Notes under the pieces: model-generated | The model's database searches: none | What the model was told of the DNA's origin: nothing | Seen by the model: the letters and a program-made list of their open reading frames with translations, nothing else | Assembly (NCBI GenBank): GCA_900546495.1 | Contig: URDN01000060.1 | Location: forward strand, 1 to 11,551 | Source: an uncultured Lachnospiraceae bacterium | GTDB taxonomy: Bacteria; Bacillota; Clostridia; Lachnospirales; Lachnospiraceae | DNA: 11,551 bases | Direction: 5' to 3' | Made by a program: the position numbers and the translations under genes | In this document: positions 6,280 to 11,551 of the stretch, piece after piece | Position numbering within the stretch: the first letter of the stretch is position 1 | How the letters are laid out: each line of letters begins with the position of its first letter

Positions 6280-6927
6280 TTATGCACGTTTCTTTTTGTA
6301 TGTTACACACATACCTGCAGCAGCAACTACTGCGGCAATTACAGCGTACATCATTACTGGTGAACTGCCGGTTTTCGGAGAAACGACCTGGGAACCGGAA
6401 CCATTTCCGTTTGCACCATTTCCGCCATTTCCGCCGTTACCAGAACCATTTGCATTCTGTACATAGAATGCTACCGGTGAAAGTCTGTCGAATGTAACTG
6501 TTACAGTTCCATCACCAACAGTCGGATTTTCCTGATGCCAGCTTCCGTCATAATAGTGAAGCACGATAACTTTACTGCTTGCTGTAACACCTGCAATTTT
6601 GAATGTAAGTGTAACCGGGAATTTAACATTTCCAATTACTTTTACGTCACGCAGAAGTGCAAGACTGTAATTTGCTGCTGTTGACTGTCCAACTACGCTT
6701 GCTAATACTGCCTGCGGATCAGCTTTGATCGCATCTACTGCGCTCTGATCTGCCGCATCATACTTTTCAGAAACAACAATGTCAGACAGGTCAATGGCAT
6801 TGCCATCTGCATCTTTTGCAGCGGTAACAATGTCAGAGTTTGCGGATGGACTTGGAGTTGCAAATGCAGTCACTGTCATTCCTACTGTCAGTACAGCAGC
6901 CATTAATAATGCCACTACTTTCTTCAT
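6280..6927 (-). CDS. Secreted protein with SPKTG cell-wall sorting signal
   Basis: This 215-residue exported protein has a signal peptide at residues 1-23 (MKKVVALLMAAV start, cleavage after AFA). An acidic region of about 75 residues follows, then a beta-rich region (about 95-157) with HYYDGSWHQENP and FDRLSPVAFYV. Next comes a Gly/Asn linker (158-179). The tail is a sorting signal: SPKTG (183-187), a hydrophobic stretch (190-209) and KKKRA. The motif departs from LPXTG in its first residue. The class B sortase two genes upstream is the obvious partner, by location only. The Gly/Asn linker fits a spacer that carries the folded part off the wall. Its role is unknown; it could be a wall anchor or scaffold for the polysaccharide system. 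AAGGGAG about 7 bp before the ATG sets the start. A hairpin with T-run (6955-6979) lies between this gene and the LCP gene. Confidence 0.85.
   Translation of the reverse strand: MKKVVALLMAAVLTVGMTVTAFATPSPSANSDIVTAAKDADGNAIDLSDIVVSEKYDAADQSAVDAIKADPQAVLASVVGQSTAANYSLALLRDVKVIGNVKFPVTLTFKIAGVTASSKVIVLHYYDGSWHQENPTVGDGTVTVTFDRLSPVAFYVQNANGSGNGGNGGNGANGNGSGSQVVSPKTGSSPVMMYAVIAAVVAAAGMCVTYKKKRA
6391..6456 (-). repeat. Gly/Asn-rich linker repeat within the SPKTG protein gene
   Basis: Residues 158-179 are short GN, GS and NGG units encoded by degenerate tandem triplets and nonamers (GGC/AAT/GGA types). Such linkers commonly precede the wall-sorting motif. The repetitive DNA could change length between strains. 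Confidence 0.6.
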
Positions 6928-6954
6928 AGTTTTCTCCCTTCATAATTTATTTGT

Positions 6955-6979
6955 AAAAAGTGATAGCAGGATCTGCTAC
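6955..6979 (-). terminator. Short hairpin with T-run between the LCP and SPKTG genes
   Basis: On the minus strand TAGCAG (6978-6973) and CTGCTA (6969-6964) form a 6-bp stem (7 with a terminal G-U) around ATC. It is followed by TCAC and TTTTT (6959-6955). It sits 40 bp after the LCP stop and 28 bp before the SPKTG protein start. It may terminate part of the operon transcription or act as an attenuator. No clear new promoter follows it, so read-through is expected. Confidence 0.55.
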
Positions 6980-7018
6980 CCTGTTTACAGCTTATCCATT
7001 TGTCTGTGTATGTTCCGG

Positions 7019-7999
7019 CTATTCCACCGGTTTGTAATACGTCTCAATCAGCTGTTCCTGCAGCTGATCTTCATCGACATGAAATTCTTCATACTTTTCT
7101 CCCATGACACTTTCTCCCGGAAGATACTGTACTTCATCCGTCAGATAATTGTAACTGCTTAACGCATCAATTTGATCCGAATCCAGGTCTGTGACAATAT
7201 ACCGATCTAAAAACGGAGAAAGTATATCATACATTTCGCTGCCGCCACGACTGCGCATCTGCTGAATCATTGCTGTGATATAAGATACCTGACGACGCAT
7301 ACGATCTGAATTACTGTCAAACTGCTCGGTGTCACGATATCGTACATAGGTTTCTGCTTTTTCACCTTTCAGACAAATGGCCTGTCCTGCCTGAAACTCA
7401 GGATCAATCTGTGCATCGGCATCTGTCATGGTGACGGTTACTCCGCCAATGGCATCGTTTATTTCTTCGATTCCATCTACGGATAATGCCAGATAACCAT
7501 TGATCGGCAGATTATAAAGCAAGTTTTTCACCGTTTTCTCGGTCGCCCAACAGCTTCTGCTGCCACCGATACAGTAAGCATACTGCGTCGCAAGTTGTGC
7601 GTCAATCGTTCCGTAGGACTCGCCATCTGAACTGTACACATCCACTTTTGTCATGGTATTACGATTAATCTGAAGAATACGCGCTTCTTTTGTCTCTTTA
7701 TTCAGCGATAACAACATAACGCAATCCGCCTGTCCCGCATCACCGGGCATATAACTGCTGTCGATATCTTCTGCTTTATCAATACCAAGAAACAGTATGT
7801 TGATCAGCTGATCGTTGTAAGTGTATTTCTTACCATTCCACTCTATCTCATTGCTGCTTGCCTGCGATACTTTATTTTCTGCCAGAGCTGCATCCTGTGC
7901 TTTTTTCTGTCTGGAATACAGCACCAGGAAAAATCCGACGATCAGTATCAAAACGATGGCCACGATCACATAAATGATCTTCTTTGCATTTTTTTTCAT
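7019..7999 (-). CDS. LytR-CpsA-Psr (LCP) family wall-polymer ligase
   Basis: This 326-residue protein has a short basic N-terminus, one membrane helix (8-28) and an extracellular LCP domain (about 65-245). LCP enzymes transfer undecaprenyl-linked polymers to peptidoglycan outside the membrane. Visible hallmarks are ILFLGIDK (D74), ADCVMLLSL (D92), INRNTM (R113), ATEKTVKNLL and the YVRYRD segment (R220, R222, D223) followed by R233 and RRQ (235-237). These match the Asp and Arg residues that bind the pyrophosphate in known structures. The domain also has C143 and C150 in a CIGGSRSC segment where other members read YAYGG; a disulfide is possible. The start lies 4 bp after the sortase stop with AGAGGTG upstream, so the two are translated together. 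Context suggests it attaches the polysaccharide controlled by CpsB, CpsC and CpsD. Confidence 0.9.
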   Translation of the reverse strand: MKKNAKKIIYVIVAIVLILIVGFFLVLYSRQKKAQDAALAENKVSQASSNEIEWNGKKYTYNDQLINILFLGIDKAEDIDSSYMPGDAGQADCVMLLSLNKETKEARILQINRNTMTKVDVYSSDGESYGTIDAQLATQYAYCIGGSRSCWATEKTVKNLLYNLPINGYLALSVDGIEEINDAIGGVTVTMTDADAQIDPEFQAGQAICLKGEKAETYVRYRDTEQFDSNSDRMRRQVSYITAMIQQMRSRGGSEMYDILSPFLDRYIVTDLDSDQIDALSSYNYLTDEVQYLPGESVMGEKYEEFHVDEDQLQEQLIETYYKPVE

Positions 8000-8003
8000 A
8001 CGC

Positions 8004-8774
8004 TTACTGCACCTCTGTCAATATTGCACATACCAGAAAACGCTGATCATGATTTCCATTGCAGGTTGATAACACCAGCATTTTATCATCTGTCGTTATC
8101 GGAAGCGGATCTTCAATCCATGTCGGCATGTTACGGACTTCATACAGAGAATCTAAAAATGCCTGATAGCCTTCGGTTGTACTGCAATCATAATTATATA
8201 GAATATGTCTGTTATCATAAGTTACCGTTGCAAATACGCGGTATCGATAAATGTGCTCCGGTGTATAGATTTCTATGATCTCATGTTCTTTTCGGAATGT
8301 CTCATCCTGAAAATCTTTCAGCCTGCTGAAAAATGAATCATTCAGCATATTATGACCATAGACTACTGTCACCGGATCTTCGGAAAATGCATGTGGATTA
8401 TAACTGTATTCTGTCATAATGGATCCCGGAAGTCCTTCGTCTCCGTCTACGGTACGGTACAGATAATAATCATCGTCTCCCTCTTTCTGAAGAATCGGAT
8501 AATCGATCGGTGTATCTGCAATTCGGATCCACGCATAGATATCCGGATTTTCTGCCTGTAAGGCTGCAAAATCTACCGGGATCTGCACAGGTTCTTCCTC
8601 TGCAGATACTTCAGGTTCTTCTATCACAGATGTTTCCACTTTTTCACGCAATTCTCTGTCTTTTACGTTTTGCAAATGATTCCTTACTGCAATGAAAACA
8701 ATGCACCCGATTGCAACAAGAAATATGATCAGAAATATCCAAAATAATTTATTATGCTTTCTTCTTTCTTCCAT
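8004..8774 (-). CDS. Class B sortase
   Basis: This is a membrane-anchored transpeptidase of 256 residues that cuts a C-terminal sorting signal and links the protein to an amino group of the cell wall. One N-terminal helix (about 10-30) is followed by an acidic linker and the catalytic domain (about 75-256). The catalytic residues are H141 in VVYGHNM, C238 in LSTCNG and R245 in NHDQRF. NPDIYAWIRIADTPIDYPI (76-94) and the LSTC motif are typical of class B. I start it at the ATG at 8774, which has AAGG about 6 bp upstream; the frame also continues to a TTG at 8819, which would add 15 residues and a long overlap. As called, it overlaps the end of cpsC by 23 bp. Class B enzymes usually serve few substrates encoded nearby, here most likely the SPKTG protein. 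Confidence 0.9.
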   Translation of the reverse strand: MEERRKHNKLFWIFLIIFLVAIGCIVFIAVRNHLQNVKDRELREKVETSVIEEPEVSAEEEPVQIPVDFAALQAENPDIYAWIRIADTPIDYPILQKEGDDDYYLYRTVDGDEGLPGSIMTEYSYNPHAFSEDPVTVVYGHNMLNDSFFSRLKDFQDETFRKEHEIIEIYTPEHIYRYRVFATVTYDNRHILYNYDCSTTEGYQAFLDSLYEVRNMPTWIEDPLPITTDDKMLVLSTCNGNHDQRFLVCAILTEVQ

Positions 8775-9519
8775 GTCTGCCTTTTTCGTTCTTCTCTTCC
8801 TGTTTGCTATAGTAAGCAAGTTCTTTATCTACCGGGATAACACCAAGTACGGTAGTATCCAGATACATCTGAATGTCTTCTTCTGTCTGGATTCTGTCAT
8901 TCATCATGTACAGGATCACATAAATTGCTGCTACCAGAACAAGTCCTGCCAGAATACCTACGACAAGGTTCTTGCGCATTCCGTTGTCTACTGCGCTGGA
9001 TGCAACTTCCGGATGCTCAACGATGGTAGGCGGATCTGTCTGTGTAATAGCTGCCATCTGTGCAACTGCTGCTGTCGTTACCGCATCTGCCACTTCATAG
9101 GAAAGTTCCGGATCATCACTTGTAATCGTGATAGAGAGCATTCGTGTGTCTTCTTTATTTGCCACACTGAGCATACTCTGGATCTGACCGCGTGTAAGGT
9201 TGATATTTTTATCTTCTTTCAAGCTTTCTACTGCTGCATCAACAACCGGTTTACTGCTGGCAATGATCGTAAAATCGGAAGAAAGCTCACTTCCAAGCTG
9301 AAGATCCGCCATTGAGGTAATACTTGTTGTCTTACTCAGCATATAAAGGGTAGATGTTGACTGATACATCGGAGTCTTTAAAAGTGTCATGCCTTCTGCC
9401 AGAATTCCTCCAATGATCGCACCCAGTAATAAAATTTTCCATTTCTGTATTAAGTAGAAAAAAAGGCTCAGAAGATCGATCTCCATCTCTTTTTCTTCTT
9501 TTAACTGATCTTTATTCAT
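8752..9519 (-). CDS. cpsC: CpsC/Wzz-like chain-length and kinase-activating membrane protein
   Basis: This 255-residue protein is the membrane adaptor of the capsule phosphorelay. It has a cytoplasmic start, a first helix (about 26-44), an outer domain of about 140 residues, a DPPTIVEHPEVA segment (162-173) before the second helix (about 184-205), and a cytoplasmic tail. The tail contains RIQTEEDIQMYLDTTVLGVIP (209-229), the element conserved in Wzz/CpsC proteins, and ends in a basic stretch. In streptococci and staphylococci the equivalent protein recruits and activates the CpsD kinase and helps set polymer length. A ribosome site (AAAGGT) lies about 9 bp upstream. Here the gene follows cpsD, whereas in streptococcal loci cpsC precedes cpsD. 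A second in-frame Met (residue 12) is a possible start. Confidence 0.88.
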   Translation of the reverse strand: MNKDQLKEEKEMEIDLLSLFFYLIQKWKILLLGAIIGGILAEGMTLLKTPMYQSTSTLYMLSKTTSITSMADLQLGSELSSDFTIIASSKPVVDAAVESLKEDKNINLTRGQIQSMLSVANKEDTRMLSITITSDDPELSYEVADAVTTAAVAQMAAITQTDPPTIVEHPEVASSAVDNGMRKNLVVGILAGLVLVAAIYVILYMMNDRIQTEEDIQMYLDTTVLGVIPVDKELAYYSKQEEKNEKGRHGRKKKA

Positions 9520-9548
9520 CTTACGTTACCTTTTGTCTCCTTCGTATT

Positions 9549-10262
9549 CTATTCTTCTGTGTCCTGGCCATAGTTACCATAGCCATATCCATAACCATAA
9601 CCATATTTCTTTCCATAGCCGTAATGTTTGGTTCCTTCACCGGCTTTGTTCAGAATTACACCAAGGAAATTCGAATTCGCATTAACAAGCTGCTCTTTTA
9701 CAATTTTCGCAACTCTGCGGCTTACAACGTTTGGTGAAATAACTAAAACAGAAGCATCTGCTGATTTTGCGATCAAAGCAGCATCTACCACAGCTCCCAG
9801 TGGCGGTGTATCAATGATCACATAATCAAAGGTCTGTTTCATTCCGTTGATCAGCTTCGCATATACTTCTTTATTTAAAAGTTCTGTTGGGTTCTTTGGA
9901 AATCTTCCCGTTGGGATCAGATATAAATTTCTGATATTTGTTGCATATACAATTTCAGAAGCCTCACTTTTTCCAGCAAGATAATGGCTCAGTCCTTTCA
10001 GGTTTCTTGGAATTCCTGTTCTCTTTGCCATCATAGAATTTCTCATGTCTGCATCAATAAATAACACTCTCTTATCTGTCTCTGCCAAAATTTTTGCCAG
10101 ATTAAAAGAAACACTTGTTTTTCCATCATCCGCAGCGCAGCTCGTCAGACAGATTACTTTATTCTCCACACCTGTAAACTCCAGATTGGTACGAAGTCTT
10201 CGATATATTTCTTTCATAACAGGAGACAATGTCGTTTGTTCTGTTATGGTTAATTCCTGCAT
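9549..10262 (-). CDS. cpsD: CpsD-like bacterial tyrosine kinase
   Basis: This 237-residue cytoplasmic BY-kinase phosphorylates its own C-terminal tyrosines when paired with CpsC and so controls polysaccharide assembly. EIYRRLRTNLEF (18-29) contains the ExxRxxR motif used in ring assembly. Walker A is SCAADDGKTS (41-50), Walker A' is VLFIDADMR (66-74, D70 and D72) and Walker B is YVIIDTPP (147-154, D151). The tail has Y214, Y216, Y220, Y222, Y224, Y226, Y228 and Y231 in a Gly-Tyr repeat, the expected phosphorylation cluster. The usual first Walker residues in Gram-positive members (P and E before GK) are replaced by A and D. The ATG has AAAGGAG about 9 bp upstream, and cpsB ends 20 bp before it. 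Its substrate beyond itself is not evident. Confidence 0.92.
   Translation of the reverse strand: MQELTITEQTTLSPVMKEIYRRLRTNLEFTGVENKVICLTSCAADDGKTSVSFNLAKILAETDKRVLFIDADMRNSMMAKRTGIPRNLKGLSHYLAGKSEASEIVYATNIRNLYLIPTGRFPKNPTELLNKEVYAKLINGMKQTFDYVIIDTPPLGAVVDAALIAKSADASVLVISPNVVSRRVAKIVKEQLVNANSNFLGVILNKAGEGTKHYGYGKKYGYGYGYGYGNYGQDTEE
9570..9623 (-). repeat. Tandem Gly-Tyr repeat encoding the CpsD tyrosine cluster
   Basis: Residues 214-231 are encoded by alternating TAT and GGN codons, which produces a 6-bp period (plus-strand units such as CATATC, CATAAC). Five consecutive TyrGly units run from 220. The repeat can gain or lose units in steps of two residues without changing frame, altering the number of phosphorylatable tyrosines. 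Confidence 0.6.
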
Positions 10263-10282
10263 CTATTATGCTCCTTTCTCCT

Positions 10283-10996
10283 CTATATAAATAATGATTC
10301 GGGATTCTGTACAAATATCCGTTCTACTTCTGCAGAACCGTATTTTTTTTCTACCAGTGTCATACTTTCCCGCATATGTACCTGACGCTGATCTGTATTA
10401 TGGGCATCGCTGGCGATCAGATCGACCAGTTTTTCTTTCAACAGCTTCAGGCAGAAATGTTTCATGCGAAAACCGGTTTTTCCAAGAATACTTTCACAGT
10501 TGATCTGTACGCTTGCTCCGGATTTTCGGATTCTGCGGACAGCATCCAGATCCTGCAGCGCCCGGTAGCGCTCAATATGTGCCAACACGGGAATCACCTG
10601 TGCCTTTTGCGCCATCAAAACGGTTTGAAAAATCATGGTATATTCTGTCTCATATCCAAATTCCAGTAAGACAACTGGTCTGCCCGCCATGTAATATCTG
10701 CTGTCCGACAGAATCTTTTCTGCCCGGTTCACAGAACTCACAAAACATTCGCGTCCCAGATACAAGTGCATAGACGGAAATGATTCTTCGCAGTACAGAC
10801 GTGTTTTCTCATACACCTTCTGAATATCTTCAAAGCCGATTTCAAACATGCCTCTCCGATAATGCGGTGTAACGATCAGATGTCGTATTCCCTGCTCGTA
10901 TTCTGCCTGCAGCAACGACATCGTCTCCCGCATACAGCTGGATCCATCATCCACACCCGGCAGAATATGATTGTGTATGTCCCAATATCCTGTCAT
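10283..10996 (-). CDS. cpsB: CpsB-like PHP-family protein-tyrosine phosphatase
   Basis: This 237-residue metal-dependent phosphatase, PHP fold, removes phosphate from the CpsD tyrosine cluster. The metal-site motifs are in order: DIHNHILPGVDDG (D6, H8, H10, D16, D17), VTPHY (H45), GRECF (E83), LEFG (E112), AHIERY (H140, E142) and ASDAHN (D197, H199). The length matches CpsB/Wzb of Gram-positive capsule loci (about 240 residues). AGGAGG lies about 12 bp before the ATG. It is the first intact gene of the locus, with 555 bp of non-standard sequence upstream that holds a secreted-protein remnant. It is not obvious whether its promoter is the one at 11378-11386 or the weaker one near 11054-11082. 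Confidence 0.92.
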   Translation of the reverse strand: MTGYWDIHNHILPGVDDGSSCMRETMSLLQAEYEQGIRHLIVTPHYRRGMFEIGFEDIQKVYEKTRLYCEESFPSMHLYLGRECFVSSVNRAEKILSDSRYYMAGRPVVLLEFGYETEYTMIFQTVLMAQKAQVIPVLAHIERYRALQDLDAVRRIRKSGASVQINCESILGKTGFRMKHFCLKLLKEKLVDLIASDAHNTDQRQVHMRESMTLVEKKYGSAEVERIFVQNPESLFI

Positions 10997-11049
10997 AAAT
11001 CAGTCCCGCCTCCTGCAATTCTAAGACTCGCATACTATGCACAACTGTA

Positions 11050-11329
11050 CTATGGTCTATCTTTTTCGACACGAAAAGTCAACTCATCCGCATTCTCTTT
11101 TTCATTTTCAGCATTTTTGCCAACTATATAATTAAGGCTCTCATTTTCTTGTTACTTTTTCAAAGCATTGCCCCACTGGTGTTGTTTCTGTCGTATTCTG
11201 TATTTAAGGTTTGTCAATCTCATCCGCGTAAGCCAGCATACCTGGCATTATCATATTCGCGCTCATTGCCAATGCAAGCGTACATGCAAATATTCGTTTT
11301 GCCTTTGGACCTAATTTATTCTTGTTCAT
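11050..11329 (-). pseudogene. Remnant of a secreted-protein gene (signal peptide only)
   Basis: From the ATG at 11329 a 41-codon frame runs to TAA at 11204. GGGGAG lies about 10 bp upstream, and an in-frame ATG at 11335 is an alternative. It encodes a textbook signal peptide: KNKLGPKAKR, a hydrophobic core (IFACTLALAM), then PGMLAYA with predicted cleavage before DE. Only six residues follow. Immediately past the stop the same frame reads QNTTETTPVGQ. A different frame (11151-11052) encodes 33 hydrophilic residues including AENEKENADELTFRVEKD. Coding-like pieces in two frames after an intact start suggest a truncated, frameshifted surface protein. The alternative is a genuine short secreted peptide. 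The 555 bp between cpsB and the window end hold only this, its promoter, the weak cpsB site and the repeat. Confidence 0.6.
11054..11082 (-). promoter_or_regulatory. Weak promoter and palindrome candidate before cpsB
   Basis: On the minus strand TTGACT (11082-11077) is a good -35, but the -10 at 17 bp (TAGACC) is poor. A perfect inverted repeat, TTTTCG (11063-11068) and CGAAAA (11072-11077), fills the spacer. Nearby, ACTATG occurs twice (11034 and 11049) and GCATACTATGC (11030-11040) is palindromic. The site overlaps the decayed reading frame that ends at 11050. Confidence 0.25.
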
Positions 11330-11377
11330 AACCATTTTCTCCCCATATTAAAGTTTTAATTTTTCTATAACATGAAA

Positions 11378-11386
11378 ATTATAACA
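11378..11386 (-). promoter_or_regulatory. Extended -10 promoter upstream of the signal-peptide ORF
   Basis: On the minus strand TGT (11386-11384) directly precedes TATAAT (11383-11378), an extended -10. There is no good -35. Transcription would start near 11371, about 42 nt before the ATG at 11329. A second TATAAT (11402-11407) has no useful -35 or TG extension. This promoter may serve the remnant gene and, by read-through, the whole cps operon. Confidence 0.5.
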
Positions 11387-11500
11387 TTAAATATATCGTT
11401 CATTATATCTTACTTTTCCAAAAAATCTACCATATCTCCTTTTTGTGTTTTTACTTTTCGATTCCAAAATTTTATTTCCGTTAATATTATTGTTTGCCAG

Positions 11501-11551
11501 TAAAGCGGACATTCGCAATCCGCTTTCGCTACTTGCTCATGAACGCAGTCG
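11501..11551 (-). repeat. 51-bp dispersed repeat, copy 2, cut by the window end
   Basis: It is the partner of 2991-3041 (42 of 51 identical, no gaps). On the minus strand AAAGCGGA (11526-11519) pairs with TCCGCTTT (11509-11502) around a 9-nt loop, all Watson-Crick. There is no T-run after the stem, unlike copy 1. The repeat may continue beyond the window. Confidence 0.75.

Noticed and set aside
8775..8819. TTG start extending the sortase by 15 codons
   Set aside because: It would deepen the overlap with cpsC to 68 bp. The ATG at 8774 has a ribosome-like AAGG and directly precedes the membrane helix.
8692..9315. Plus-strand open frame (207 codons)
   Set aside because: It is antisense to cpsC and the sortase start, with a cysteine-rich composition typical of a shadow frame.
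11149..11331. Plus-strand 60-codon ORF at the right end
   Set aside because: It is antisense to the signal-peptide remnant. The minus strand has a ribosome site and signal-peptide pattern; the plus strand has neither.
11410..11433. Seven-codon minus-strand ORF after AGGAG
   Set aside because: The AGGAG is only 2 bp from the ATG, too close for normal initiation, and the peptide has no leader-peptide features such as repeated regulatory codons.
1..11551. CRISPR array, tRNA or rRNA genes
   Set aside because: No regularly spaced repeats, cloverleaf-like segments or conserved rRNA stretches were found on either strand.

Overview
The window looks like a low-to-moderate GC Clostridia chromosome, most likely Lachnospiraceae (Blautia / Dorea / Mediterraneibacter-like). 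That assignment is an inference from the protein families: a VanZ-like protein, a DUF6506-type protein, a stand-alone MutS-like ATPase, Gram-positive capsule regulators and a class B sortase. It also rests on AGGAGG-type ribosome sites throughout. No tRNA, rRNA, CRISPR array or complete mobile element is visible.

Left part (1-4200), accessory or housekeeping genes. A compact hairpin at 13-37 resembles the end of an IS200/IS605-type element whose body would lie outside the window. Three minus-strand genes follow: a DUF6506-like protein with its own promoter and terminator, a 543-residue MutS-family ATPase, and a VanZ-family membrane protein. A divergent promoter region (about 2970-3225) separates VanZ from a single plus-strand gene for a PIN/NYN-like putative nuclease. 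The VanZ leader holds one copy of a 51-bp repeat. The second copy is at the extreme right end of the window, 8.5 kb away.

Right part (4233-11000), a minus-strand surface polysaccharide and cell-wall locus. In transcription order it encodes CpsB (PHP-type tyrosine phosphatase), CpsD (tyrosine autokinase), CpsC (Wzz-like chain-length and kinase-activating membrane protein), a class B sortase, an LCP-family ligase, a secreted protein ending in an SPKTG sorting signal, and a CapD/PglF-type nucleotide-sugar 4,6-dehydratase. The first five genes are tightly packed (20-bp, 29-bp and 4-bp gaps and one overlap). The sorted protein and the dehydratase each lie behind an intergenic hairpin, which suggests graded or separate expression. 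There are no glycosyltransferases, flippase or polymerase in the window, so this is the regulatory, anchoring and precursor module of a polysaccharide system rather than a whole capsule operon.

The 555 bp upstream of cpsB contain an ORF too short for usual gene finders: an intact promoter, ribosome site and signal peptide (41 codons), then a stop and out-of-frame coding-like sequence. It is best read as the decayed 5' end of a secreted-protein gene. The most interesting points are the pairing of a capsule phosphorelay with a sortase and its likely substrate, the dispersed 51-bp repeat whose hairpin is conserved only on the minus-strand RNA, and this signal-peptide remnant.
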